Shown piece after piece: positions 24,457 through 32,854 of a stretch of 64,000 nt of DNA (positions are counted from its first letter, which is position 1; the number at the start of each line of letters is the position of its first letter). This stretch comes from Faecalibacterium longum CLA-AA-H243 (GTDB lineage Bacteria > Bacillota > Clostridia > Oscillospirales > Ruminococcaceae). The stretch is from assembly GCF_020687245.1 (NCBI RefSeq), contig NZ_JAJEQG010000009.1, positions 25,160-89,159 on the forward strand. Direction: 5' to 3'. The notes beneath the pieces were generated by a model. It saw nothing but the letters and a program-made list of their open reading frames with translations. It made no database searches and was not told the DNA's origin. A program made the translations under genes and the position numbers.

Positions 24457-26390
24457 GCGATCCGAAATTCTACTGCCGCGCCGAGGACCTTGCCATCGGC
24501 TACGGCAAAACGCCCCTGATGGAGCACATCGGACTCGGCGTCGGGAAGGGGAGCGTCCTCACCCTCATCGGCCCCAACGGCGCGGGAAAATCCACCCTGC
24601 TCAAGACACTGGCAGCGCAGCTGGCCCCCCAGGGAGGCGCTGTGCTGCTGGACGGCAAAAATCTCGCGGACTACTCCGGCCCGGAGCGCGCCCGCAAAAT
24701 GGCTCTGATGGTGCCTCACACCCGCCGCACCGAGCTGACCACCTGCTTCGAGATGGCGTCCGCCGGGCGCTACCCCTACACGGGGCGGCTGGGTGTCCTC
24801 TCGGCAGAAGATAAGCGTCAGGTCCATGCCGCGCTGGCCCTCGTGGGGGCCGAGGCGCTGGCGGGCCGGGACTTCAACCGCATCAGCGACGGCCAGCGCC
24901 AGCGCGTCCTGCTGGCTCGGGCCATCTGCCAGCAGCCGGAGCTGATATTATTGGACGAGCCTACGTCTTTCCTCGACATCAAGGGCAAGGCCGAATTGCT
25001 GGCCATCCTGAAAAGCCTCGCCCGCGACAAGAAGATGGCCGTCATCCTGAGCCTCCACGAGCTGGAGCTGGCACAGAAAGTTTCCGACAAGGTCGTCTGC
25101 GTCTCGGCGGCGGGCGTCTCGGACGTCATGACGCCGGAAAAGGCCTTTGCCCGGGAAAACATCTGCAAAATTTATGCTCTGACCGATGAGCAGTACGCAT
25201 TCCTCTACGGCGAAGAAAAAGCGCCGGAGGAAAAGCGCCCGCTCTTTGAGCACTACGTCCGCAGCGGCCAGAAGCTCCTGCGCTGCGGCTACACCACCGG
25301 CACCTGTGCGGCGCTGGGCGCGGCGGGCGCGGCACGGTTGCTGCTCACCGGCCGCACCCCCGAGACGGTGGCCCTCCGCACCCCGAAGGGCATCGTGGTG
25401 GAGGTAGAGCCCATCTTCTGCCGCCTGTCCGGCGAGGGGGCTGAGTGCGCCATCCGGAAGGACGGCGGCGACGATGTGGACGTGACCACCGGTCTGCCGG
25501 TCATCGCCAGTGTCGCCCTCCGGCCCGAGCTGTCCGGCGAGGTGCGCATTCACGGCGGTGAGGGCGTGGGCCGGGTGACAAAGCCTGGTCTCGACCAGCC
25601 CGTGGGCGAAGCTGCCATCAACCACGTCCCCCGGGCCATGATAAAGGAAGCGCTGGAAAAGGAGGCCGAATCTGCCGGGTACGCGGGCGGCTTTGATGTC
25701 ACCATCTCCATCGAGGGCGGGGCCGAAACGGCGAAGCGCACCTTCAACCCCCACATGGGCGTGGAAGGGGGCCTCAGCGTCCTCGGCACCAGCGGCATCG
25801 TCGAGCCCATGAGCCAGCAGGCCATCCTCGACACCATCCAGCTGGAAATGGGGCAGGCGGCGCTTCGGGCCGGAAGCCCCCGGCGGCTCATCCTCGCCCC
25901 GGGCAACTACGGCCTCGACTATCTCCACGAGAAAATGCCCGCCCTAAAGAATATCCCCGTAGTCAAGACCTCGAACTTCATCGGGGATACGATGGATATG
26001 GCGGCGGCATCCCACTTCGAAGAGGTGGTGCTGGTGGGCCACATCGGCAAGCTGGTCAAACTGGCGGGCGGCGTCATGAACACCCACTCCCGCACAGCCG
26101 ACTGCCGCACCGAGCTGCTCTGCGCCCACGCCGCCCTCTGCGGTGCATCCCGGGACGTCTGCGCGGCCCTGATGAACGCGGCCACCACCGACGCCTGCAT
26201 GGAGATATTAGACGGAGCAGAGATGAGAGAGCCGGTGCTGTCCAGTCTGCTGGACGCCATCCAGCTCCACCTCGACCGCCGCGCCGCCGGGGCGTTCCGG
26301 GTGGGCGCGGTACTCTTCTCGAACCAATATGGCCCGCTGGGCCAGACCAGAACTGCAAAGGAGCTGCTGGACGAATGGAAAAACGGATAG
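24453..26390 (+). CDS. cbiD: Fusion of a FecE/BtuD-type ABC ATPase with CbiD (cobalt-precorrin-5B C1-methyltransferase)
   Basis: A single 645-residue frame joins two full-length proteins. Residues 1 to about 262 are an importer ATPase: Walker A GPNGAGKST, signature ISDGQRQR (instead of LSGGQ), Walker B LILLDEPTS and H-loop SLHELE. Residues about 267-645 are CbiD, starting HYVRSGQKLLRCGYTTGTCA, with HMGVEGGLSVLGTSGIVEP and VGHIGKLVKLAGG. CbiD methylates C1 of cobalt-precorrin-5B using SAM. The short linker EEKAPEEKRPLFE shows no stop or frameshift. The start overlaps the permease stop, the end overlaps cbiL. The fusion physically links uptake and synthesis; whether it is cleaved is unknown. 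Confidence 0.93.
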   Translation: MSDPKFYCRAEDLAIGYGKTPLMEHIGLGVGKGSVLTLIGPNGAGKSTLLKTLAAQLAPQGGAVLLDGKNLADYSGPERARKMALMVPHTRRTELTTCFEMASAGRYPYTGRLGVLSAEDKRQVHAALALVGAEALAGRDFNRISDGQRQRVLLARAICQQPELILLDEPTSFLDIKGKAELLAILKSLARDKKMAVILSLHELELAQKVSDKVVCVSAAGVSDVMTPEKAFARENICKIYALTDEQYAFLYGEEKAPEEKRPLFEHYVRSGQKLLRCGYTTGTCAALGAAGAARLLLTGRTPETVALRTPKGIVVEVEPIFCRLSGEGAECAIRKDGGDDVDVTTGLPVIASVALRPELSGEVRIHGGEGVGRVTKPGLDQPVGEAAINHVPRAMIKEALEKEAESAGYAGGFDVTISIEGGAETAKRTFNPHMGVEGGLSVLGTSGIVEPMSQQAILDTIQLEMGQAALRAGSPRRLILAPGNYGLDYLHEKMPALKNIPVVKTSNFIGDTMDMAAASHFEEVVLVGHIGKLVKLAGGVMNTHSRTADCRTELLCAHAALCGASRDVCAALMNAATTDACMEILDGAEMREPVLSSLLDAIQLHLDRRAAGAFRVGAVLFSNQYGPLGQTRTAKELLDEWKNG

Positions 26391-27076
26391 GCACTTTTTA
26401 CGGCGTCAGCGTCGGCCCGGGCGACCCGGAGCTCATGACCCTGCAGGCTGTCCGCCGCCTCGAAAACTGTCCGGTCATCGCCGCGCCCCAGACCCCGAAG
26501 GGCGGGATGCTGGCGCTGGACATCGCAAAAGGTGCGGTGGATCTGAGCGGCAAGACCATCCTGCCGCTGCGCTTCGCCATGAGTCTTGACCCGGCGGTGC
26601 AGAAAGCCGCCCACATCGAGGCGGCCCGGGCCGTGAAAGAATATCTCGACGCCGGGCAGGATGTCGCCATGCTCAACCTCGGCGACGTGTCCGTCTACGC
26701 CACCTTCGGCTACCTGCAGGAGATCTTGGAGGCCGAGGGCTGCAAGACCGTGATGCTCCCCGGCGTGACGAGCTTCTGCGCCGCTGCGGCCCGGCTGGGC
26801 CAGTCCCTGACGGGCGGCATGGAGCAGCCGCTGACCATCGCCCCGGGGCGCTGCGCCGCTGAGGTGCTGGCCGCACCGGGCGCAAAAGTGCTGATGAAAT
26901 CGGGCCGTCAGCTGCCCGAGACGCTGGCCGCGCTGGCCGACGCCGGGCTTCTGAGCCGGAGCGCGATGGTCTGTAACTGCGGTCTGCCGAACGAGGAGGT
27001 CTGGCCCGACCTGGCCGATTATGACCCGGCCCGGCCGGCGGACTATTTCGCAACGATTTTGGTGAAGGAGGGGTAA
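26375..27076 (+). CDS. cbiL: Cobalt-factor II C20-methyltransferase (CbiL)
   Basis: SAM-dependent methylation of cobalt-sirohydrochlorin at C20, the first ring methylation after cobalt insertion. The 233-residue protein has the tetrapyrrole methylase fold: N-terminal GVSVGPGDPELMTLQAVR, the NLGDVSVYATFGYL motif that binds SAM, and PGVTSFCAAAARLG. It overlaps the 3' end of the ATPase-CbiD gene by 16 bases and precedes cbiF by three. CbiL rather than CobI is favoured by the anaerobic gene set. Confidence 0.93.
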   Translation: MEKRIGTFYGVSVGPGDPELMTLQAVRRLENCPVIAAPQTPKGGMLALDIAKGAVDLSGKTILPLRFAMSLDPAVQKAAHIEAARAVKEYLDAGQDVAMLNLGDVSVYATFGYLQEILEAEGCKTVMLPGVTSFCAAAARLGQSLTGGMEQPLTIAPGRCAAEVLAAPGAKVLMKSGRQLPETLAALADAGLLSRSAMVCNCGLPNEEVWPDLADYDPARPADYFATILVKEG

Positions 27077-27079
27077 GAT

Positions 27080-27847
27080 ATGGTCCATTTTGTAGGAGCC
27101 GGGCCGGGCGCGCCCGACCTCATCACCCGGCGGGGTGCAGCCCTGCTGGCCGATGCCGACTGCATCATCTACGCGGGCAGTCTCGTCAACCCGGCCCTGC
27201 TGGGGCTGGCGAAGCCCAGCTGTGCCATCTATAACAGCGCCGAGATGACGCTGGAACAGGTGCTGGACACCATCCGTGCCACCGAAAAGGCCGGAGGCAC
27301 CACGGTCCGCCTCCACACCGGCGACCCCTGCCTCTACGGGGCCATCCGGGAGCAGATGGACGCACTGGACGCCGACGGCATTCCCTATGACGACACGCCG
27401 GGCGTGTCCAGCTTCTGCGGCGCGGCGGCGGCGCTCTGTGCCGAGTACACCCTGCCCAACGTCAGCCAGACCGTCATCATCACCCGGATGGAGGGCCGCA
27501 CTCCTGTCCCTGAGGCCGAACAGCTGGAAAAGCTGGCCGCTCACGGGGCTACCATGGTCATCTTCCTCTCCATCGGGCTGGTGGACAAAGTCCAGCAGGC
27601 CCTTCTCGAGAGCGGCGGCTACCGCCCCGATACCCCTGCCGCCGTGGTCTATAAGGCCACCTGGCCCGAGCAGAAGGTGGTGCGCTGCACCGTCTCCACA
27701 CTGGCCGAGGAGACCCGCAAAAACGGCATCACCAAGACCGCCCTCATCGTCGTAGGCGACTTTCTGGGCGAAAACTACGAGCGCAGCAAGCTCTATGACC
27801 CCGCCTTTACCACCGAGTTCAGGCAGGGGACGGAGGCCGGGCAGTGA
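27080..27847 (+). CDS. cbiF: Cobalt-precorrin-4 C11-methyltransferase (CbiF)
   Basis: Methylates C11 of cobalt-precorrin-4 with SAM. The 255-residue protein begins HFVGAGPGAPDLITRRG and contains IIYAGSLVNPALL, LHTGDPCLYGAIREQM and PGVSSFCGAAAAL, all diagnostic of the CbiF/CobM branch of the methylase superfamily. AAGGAGGGG precedes the ATG. Its last codons overlap the GTG start of cbiG (GTGA), suggesting coupling between consecutive steps of ring contraction. Confidence 0.95.
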   Translation: MVHFVGAGPGAPDLITRRGAALLADADCIIYAGSLVNPALLGLAKPSCAIYNSAEMTLEQVLDTIRATEKAGGTTVRLHTGDPCLYGAIREQMDALDADGIPYDDTPGVSSFCGAAAALCAEYTLPNVSQTVIITRMEGRTPVPEAEQLEKLAAHGATMVIFLSIGLVDKVQQALLESGGYRPDTPAAVVYKATWPEQKVVRCTVSTLAEETRKNGITKTALIVVGDFLGENYERSKLYDPAFTTEFRQGTEAGQ

Positions 27848-28836
27848 GCCGGGCATATCTGGCCTTCACCGCAAAAGGCGAGGCGCTGGCTCGTCGGCTG
27901 GCGGAAGCTCTGCCCGGCAGCGTGAGCCGCTGCGGCGGAGACGTGACCCTGAAAGGCTGGACGGCGGAGCATTTTGCACAGGATGAGGCCCTGATTTTTG
28001 TAGGAGCTGTGGGCATCGCGGTGCGGGCCATCGCGCCCCACTGCAAGAGCAAGGCCGCTGACCCGGCGGTGGTGGTCGTGGACGAGGGCGGGAACTTCGC
28101 CGTGCCGCTCCTGTCGGGCCATCTGGGCGGTGCCAACGCGCTGGCCCGGGCGCTGGCAAAAGCGTGCGGCGCGGTGCCGGTCATCACGACGGCCACCGAC
28201 GTCAACGGCCTCTTCGCCGTGGACCTCTGGGCCAAGGCCCAGAACTGCGCTGTCCTTGAGCCGGAGCGCATCAAGCGCGTCAGCGGCGCCCTGCTGGCCG
28301 GGCAGACGGTCCGGTACTGGTCGCCGTGGCCGGTGGCGGGGGAGGCCCCCGCCGGCGTGGAAAAAACTGACGCACCCGAAGCCGCCGACTTCGCCCTGAC
28401 CCTCACGCCGCAGGGCGGGGCGCTTCACCTCGTCCCCCGCATCGGGGTGCTGGGGGTGGGGTGCCGCCGCGGCACGACGGCCCAGCAGCTGGAAGAAGCC
28501 TTCGCGGCGTTCTGTGCCGCGTCCGGCCTCAGCCCGGCGGCGGTCTTCGCCGCCGCCAGCATCGACCTGAAAAAAGATGAGCCGGGGCTTGCAGAGTTTT
28601 GCAAAGTCCACGGCTGGCCCATCACATTCTATCCGGCCGACGAACTGCGGGCCGTGCCGGGACAGTTCACCCCGTCGGCCTTTGTGGCAAGTGTCACCGG
28701 CGTGGACAACGTCTGTGAGCGCTCGGCGGTAAAAGCCTCGGGCGGGACGCTCCTTCTGCCCAAAACGGCAGGCGGCGGCGTGACGCTGGCGCTGGCCGTC
28801 CGCCCCTTTGCACCCGATTGGAGGACAGAGCAATGA
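27844..28836 (+). CDS. cbiG: Cobalt-precorrin-5A hydrolase (CbiG)
   Basis: Opens the delta-lactone of cobalt-precorrin-5A and releases acetaldehyde, the step that distinguishes the anaerobic route. The 330-residue protein has the usual parts: N-terminal AYLAFTAKGEALARRLAE, central LIFVGAVGIAVRAIAPHCKSK with PLLSGHLGGANALA, and a C-terminal domain with GVLGVGCRRGTTAQQLEEAF. The start is GTG at 27844, overlapping the cbiF stop. The 3' end overlaps the cbiH start. Confidence 0.95.
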   Translation: MSRAYLAFTAKGEALARRLAEALPGSVSRCGGDVTLKGWTAEHFAQDEALIFVGAVGIAVRAIAPHCKSKAADPAVVVVDEGGNFAVPLLSGHLGGANALARALAKACGAVPVITTATDVNGLFAVDLWAKAQNCAVLEPERIKRVSGALLAGQTVRYWSPWPVAGEAPAGVEKTDAPEAADFALTLTPQGGALHLVPRIGVLGVGCRRGTTAQQLEEAFAAFCAASGLSPAAVFAAASIDLKKDEPGLAEFCKVHGWPITFYPADELRAVPGQFTPSAFVASVTGVDNVCERSAVKASGGTLLLPKTAGGGVTLALAVRPFAPDWRTEQ

Positions 28837-29576
28837 GTGAGAGTAAAAAGACCGTGTTCGTCGTGGGGCTTGGCCCCGGCGGCGGACAGTTTCTGACCGT
28901 GCAGGCGCAGAGCGCCTTGCAGCAGGCCGAGGTGTTGTGCGGCTATACGGTCTACATCGACCTTGTGCGCCCCCTCTACCCGGAAAAAGAGTGCTACACC
29001 ACCGGCATGACCCGGGAGATCGACCGCTGCCGCTGGGCGCTGGACACCGCCCGAGCGGGTCGGGACGTGGCGCTGGTCTGCTCCGGCGACGCCGGGGTCT
29101 ACGGCATGGCCAGCCCGCTGCTGGAGCTGGCCGAAGAGTACCCGGACGTCAACGTGGAGGTCGTCCCCGGCCTGACCGCCGCCCTCAGCGGCGGGGCGGT
29201 GCTGGGTGCGCCGCTGGCCCACGATTTCTGCGTCATCTCGCTGTCGGACCGTCTCACGCCGTGGGAGGTCATCGAAAAGCGGCTGGTCTGCGCCGCTCAG
29301 GGCGATTTCGCACTGGCGCTGTACAATCCCTCGTCCAAGGGCCGCCCGGACTATCTGCGCCGGGCCGTGGACGTCCTGCTGGCGAACGGCAAAGCCCCGG
29401 ACACCCTCTGCGGCTATGTGCGGAACATTGGCCGGGAAGGACAGGAAAAGCACATCCTGCCTCTCAGCCAGCTCCGGGACACCGAGGTGGATATGTTCAC
29501 CACCGTCTTTGTGGGCAGCGCCGCCACCCGCGCGCTGAGCGGGCGGATGGTCACGCCGCGGGGGTACCGCCGATGA
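28833..29576 (+). CDS. cbiH: Cobalt-factor III / precorrin-3B C17-methyltransferase (CbiH)
   Basis: Carries out C17 methylation with ring contraction. The 247-residue protein has the CbiH/CobJ signature: VVGLGPGGGQFLTVQA, GYTVYIDLVRPLYP, CSGDAGVYGMASPLLE and PGLTAALSGGAVLGAPL, plus ALYNPSSKGRPDYL. The ATG at 28833 follows TTGGAGGA and overlaps the cbiG stop (ATGA); an upstream in-frame ATG at 28818 would extend into cbiG. Its stop overlaps the start of cbiJ. Confidence 0.95.
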   Translation: MSESKKTVFVVGLGPGGGQFLTVQAQSALQQAEVLCGYTVYIDLVRPLYPEKECYTTGMTREIDRCRWALDTARAGRDVALVCSGDAGVYGMASPLLELAEEYPDVNVEVVPGLTAALSGGAVLGAPLAHDFCVISLSDRLTPWEVIEKRLVCAAQGDFALALYNPSSKGRPDYLRRAVDVLLANGKAPDTLCGYVRNIGREGQEKHILPLSQLRDTEVDMFTTVFVGSAATRALSGRMVTPRGYRR

Positions 29577-30310
29577 ACGTCGTCGTTTTCAGCGGCACCA
29601 CCGAGGGGCGGGAGCTTTCCCGCCAGCTGGCGGCGCTGGGCATCGAAGTCACCGTCAGCGTGGCCACCCCGCTGGGACAGGAAGAGCAGGGGAGCACCCC
29701 CGGCGTCACCGTCCGGTGCGGGCGGCTCCTGCCCGATGAGATGGCCGCGCTCTTGGGGGATGCCGCCCTCTGCATCGACGCCACCCACCCCTACGCGGTG
29801 GAGGCGACCAAAAACATCAAAGCAGCGGCAGAGAAGGCCGGGGTAGGATACCTCCGCCTGCTGCGCCCGGCCAGTCCGCTGCCGGAAAACTGTCTCGTCT
29901 TTGAGAGCGCAAAGCAGGCAGCCGAGGCGCTGGCCGCAAAAGAGGGCAACCTTCTATTGGCCACCGGGGCCAAGGAGCTGGCGCAGTTTGCGGCCATCCC
30001 GCCCGAGCGGCTCTACCCCCGTGTCCTGCCCACGCTGGAAAGCATCGCGGCCTGCGAGGCAGCGAATATCCCCCACCGCAACATCATCGCCATGCAGGGC
30101 CCCTTCAGCTTTGCCCTCAATCAGGCCATGATGGAACAGTTCCATATCCGCTGGCTCGTCACAAAGGACGGCGGCGCAGCCGGAGGCTTCGACGAAAAAG
30201 CCGCCGCTGCCTCTGCTGCCGGGGCGCAGCTGGTGGTCATCCGCCGCCCGCCCGAGCAGGGCGAGACGGCTTCCGAGGTGCTGAAACGCTGCAAGGAGAT
30301 GATAAGATGA
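29573..30310 (+). CDS. cbiJ: Cobalt-precorrin-6A reductase (CbiJ)
   Basis: NAD(P)H-dependent reduction of the macrocycle at the precorrin-6A stage. The 245-residue protein shows VVVFSGTTEGRELSRQLAALG at the N-terminus, CIDATHPYAVEATKNI, and the late MQGPFSFALNQAMMEQ with LVTKDGGAAGGFDEK, all family hallmarks. The ATG at 29573 overlaps the cbiH stop; the frame stays open far upstream inside cbiH, but that extension is an overlap artefact. Ends in an overlap with cbiET. Confidence 0.94.
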   Translation: MNVVVFSGTTEGRELSRQLAALGIEVTVSVATPLGQEEQGSTPGVTVRCGRLLPDEMAALLGDAALCIDATHPYAVEATKNIKAAAEKAGVGYLRLLRPASPLPENCLVFESAKQAAEALAAKEGNLLLATGAKELAQFAAIPPERLYPRVLPTLESIAACEAANIPHRNIIAMQGPFSFALNQAMMEQFHIRWLVTKDGGAAGGFDEKAAAASAAGAQLVVIRRPPEQGETASEVLKRCKEMIR

Positions 30311-31500
30311 ACGTGACACTCATCGGCATGGGCTCCGGCCAGCCGGAGAACCTGACCCTTCAGGGCCTGGCCGCACTGCGGCAGGCCGACCTCATTCTGG
30401 GCGCACGGCGTCTGCTGGCAGTTCTGCCTGCCGGCTGCACCGAGAACCGCGCCGCCGCCTACCGCCCCGACGAGGTGGCAGAGCTGCTGCAAACTTCCGG
30501 CGCAGAGAACGCCGTGCTGGTCTACAGCGGCGACACCGGCTTTTACTCCGGCGCGTCCTCCATGATGGAAAAGCTGGAGGCCCTCGGCGTCCGCGCCCGG
30601 GTGCTGCCCGGCCTTTCCAGCATCCAGCTACTGGCGGCGGCGCTGGGCCGTCCGTGGCAGGGGTGGAACCTTGTTTCGGCCCATGGCCGCACTTGTGACC
30701 CGGTGGCCGAGTGTATGCAGGGCAGACCCACCTTCTTCCTCACCGGCGGCAGCGAAGACCCCGCCACCCTCTGCGCCCAGCTGGCGGCAGAGGGCTTCGG
30801 GGACGTGCAGGGCGTCGTGGGCCAGTGCCTCGGCACGCCGGAAGAAAAGCTCTTCCGCGGCAGCGTCAAAGAGCTGGCCGCAGGCCGCTTCAACAGCCTG
30901 AGTGTCCTTCTCGTGGAGGCGGCGGAGGTGCTGCCCCGCCGCGCTCCGGGCCTGCCGGACGAAGCCTTCGAGCGGGGCGACGTCCCCATGACCAAGCAGG
31001 AAGTCCGGGCCGCTGTGCTGGCGAAGCTGGCCGTCCGCCCGGAAGACATCCTGTGGGACGTGGGGGCCGGGACGGGCAGCGTCAGCGTGGAGCTGGCATT
31101 GGCCGCGCCCCGGGGCCGGGTGTACGCGGTGGAGTGCAGGCCGGAGGGCTGTGCGCTCATCAAAGCCAACCGCGAAAAATTCAGGACCCGGAACCTCGTC
31201 CTCGTGGAGGGGCTTGCCCCCGCCGCGCTTTCGGACCTGCCCGCGCCGGACGCTGTTTTCATCGGCGGCAGCAAGGGCAGCCTTGCCGCCATCGTGGACG
31301 CCGCGCTGGATAAGAACCCCGACGCCCGCATCTGCGTGTCGGCCATCGCCCTTGAGAGCCTTTCGGCGGCGGTGGCCGCGCTGACGGCCAAAGGCCGGAC
31401 CGTGCAGGTGAGCCAGATCGCCGTCAGCCGGGCCAGGGCCGTGGGCGGACTGCACCTCATGATGGCCCAGAACCCCATCTACCTCATCACAGGAGAATGA
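30307..31500 (+). CDS. cbiET: Fused CbiE-CbiT: cobalt-precorrin-7 C5-methyltransferase and cobalt-precorrin-6B C15-methyltransferase (decarboxylating)
   Basis: A 397-residue bifunctional protein comparable to CobL. Residues 1 to about 200 form the CbiE methylase (LIGMGSGQPENLTLQGL, VYSGDTGFYSGAS, PGLSSIQLLAAALG). Residues about 205-397 form the CbiT class I methyltransferase with SAM motif VGAGTGSVSVELA near residue 251 and FIGGSKGSL. Together they add C5 and C15 methyls and remove the C12 acetate carboxyl. Fusion of the two is common in Clostridia. The start overlaps the cbiJ stop (ATGA). Confidence 0.95.
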   Translation: MNVTLIGMGSGQPENLTLQGLAALRQADLILGARRLLAVLPAGCTENRAAAYRPDEVAELLQTSGAENAVLVYSGDTGFYSGASSMMEKLEALGVRARVLPGLSSIQLLAAALGRPWQGWNLVSAHGRTCDPVAECMQGRPTFFLTGGSEDPATLCAQLAAEGFGDVQGVVGQCLGTPEEKLFRGSVKELAAGRFNSLSVLLVEAAEVLPRRAPGLPDEAFERGDVPMTKQEVRAAVLAKLAVRPEDILWDVGAGTGSVSVELALAAPRGRVYAVECRPEGCALIKANREKFRTRNLVLVEGLAPAALSDLPAPDAVFIGGSKGSLAAIVDAALDKNPDARICVSAIALESLSAAVAALTAKGRTVQVSQIAVSRARAVGGLHLMMAQNPIYLITGE

Positions 31501-31501
31501 C

Positions 31502-32854
31502 ATGATACAGTTTCTGCTGGCGGCGCCCCGCTCGGGCAGCGGCAAGACCACCATGACCTGCGCCCTGCTCATGGCGCTGAAGCGGCGGGGCTGTGCGCCC
31601 TGCGCCTTCAAGAGCGGGCCGGACTACATCGACCCCATGTTCCACCGGGCCGTGCTGGGGGTGGAGAGCCGCAACCTCGACCTCTTTTTTTCTGCGCCCG
31701 AGACGGTGCGCACCCTCTACGCGAAGGGGGCCGCCGGCCACGGTGCGGCGGTGTGCGAGGGGGCTATGGGCTTTTACGACGGCCTCGGGGGCGTCAGCGA
31801 CAGGGCCAGTGCGTGGCATCTGGCCGACACGCTGGGCCTGCCGGTGCTGCTGGTGGTGGAGCCAAAGGGGCAGAGCCTGACGCTGGCCGCAGAGTTGAAG
31901 GGGCTCGACAGCTTCCGCACCCCCAGTCACATCGCAGGCATCCTGCTGAACAACTGCACGGCCCGGATGCACGCTCTGCTGGCCCCGATGCTGGAAGAAG
32001 AGACGGGCCTGCCGGTGCTGGGCTTTCTGCCGAAACTCCCGGAGGCCGTCATCGGTTCCCGCCATCTGGGCCTCTACACGGCGGCGGAAGTGGAAAATTT
32101 ACAGCAGAAGCTGGCCCTTCTGGCCGACGCGGTGGAGGAGCACATCGACTGGCCCCGCCTGCTGGCCCTCTGCGAAAAGGAGTCGCCCGTCCTGCCGGTG
32201 CAGCCGGAGACGCCTCCGGCCCGCGTCCGCATCGCCGTGGCGCAGGACGAGGCGTTCTGCTTCGCCTACGCCGAGACGCTGGAAGCCTTCCGGGACGCCG
32301 GGGCAGAGGTGGTCTTTTTCAGCCCCCTCCGCGACACGGCTCTGCCGGAAAACATCGGCGGGCTGTATCTGCCCGGCGGCTACCCGGAACTTCACGCAAG
32401 AGAATTGAGTGAAAATACCTCGCTTCTGCGCGAGATAAAGCAAAAAATCGAGTCCGGTCTGCCCACGGCGGCCGAGTGCGGGGGCTTCCTCTATCTGGGG
32501 CGGAGCCTCACGGACGCCGAGGGGCAGAGCTGGCCGATGGTGGGCGTTCTGCCGGGCGAAGCAAAAGATGCCGGACGTCTCGTCCGCTTCGGCTACGCCG
32601 CGCTGAGCGCAGACTCGGACAGTATGCTCTTCCGGGCCGGGGAGAGCTTTCCCATCCACGAATTCCACCACTGGGATTCCACCGCCAACGGCGTGGCTCT
32701 CGTGGCAAAAAAGCCGGTGGGCGGCGCAGAGTGGCGGTGCGGATCTGTAAACGAGCATTTCTATGCGGGCTTCCCGCATTTGTACTGGGCGGGTACGCCC
32801 CTGCCGCAGCGCTTTGCCGCCGCGGCTGAAAATTACAGGAGAGACCATGACTGA
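31502..32854 (+). CDS. cbiA: Cobyrinate a,c-diamide synthase (CbiA)
   Basis: ATP- and glutamine-dependent amidation of the a and c side chains of cobyrinate. The 450-residue protein has an N-terminal P-loop APRSGSGKTTMT, the AFKSGPDYIDPMFH motif, and a C-terminal class I glutamine amidotransferase domain with LYLPGGYPELHA and the nucleophile cysteine in AAECGGFLYLG; the late HEFHHWDS supplies the catalytic histidine. It follows cbiET directly and overlaps cobT by eight bases. Confidence 0.96.
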   Translation: MIQFLLAAPRSGSGKTTMTCALLMALKRRGCAPCAFKSGPDYIDPMFHRAVLGVESRNLDLFFSAPETVRTLYAKGAAGHGAAVCEGAMGFYDGLGGVSDRASAWHLADTLGLPVLLVVEPKGQSLTLAAELKGLDSFRTPSHIAGILLNNCTARMHALLAPMLEEETGLPVLGFLPKLPEAVIGSRHLGLYTAAEVENLQQKLALLADAVEEHIDWPRLLALCEKESPVLPVQPETPPARVRIAVAQDEAFCFAYAETLEAFRDAGAEVVFFSPLRDTALPENIGGLYLPGGYPELHARELSENTSLLREIKQKIESGLPTAAECGGFLYLGRSLTDAEGQSWPMVGVLPGEAKDAGRLVRFGYAALSADSDSMLFRAGESFPIHEFHHWDSTANGVALVAKKPVGGAEWRCGSVNEHFYAGFPHLYWAGTPLPQRFAAAAENYRRDHD

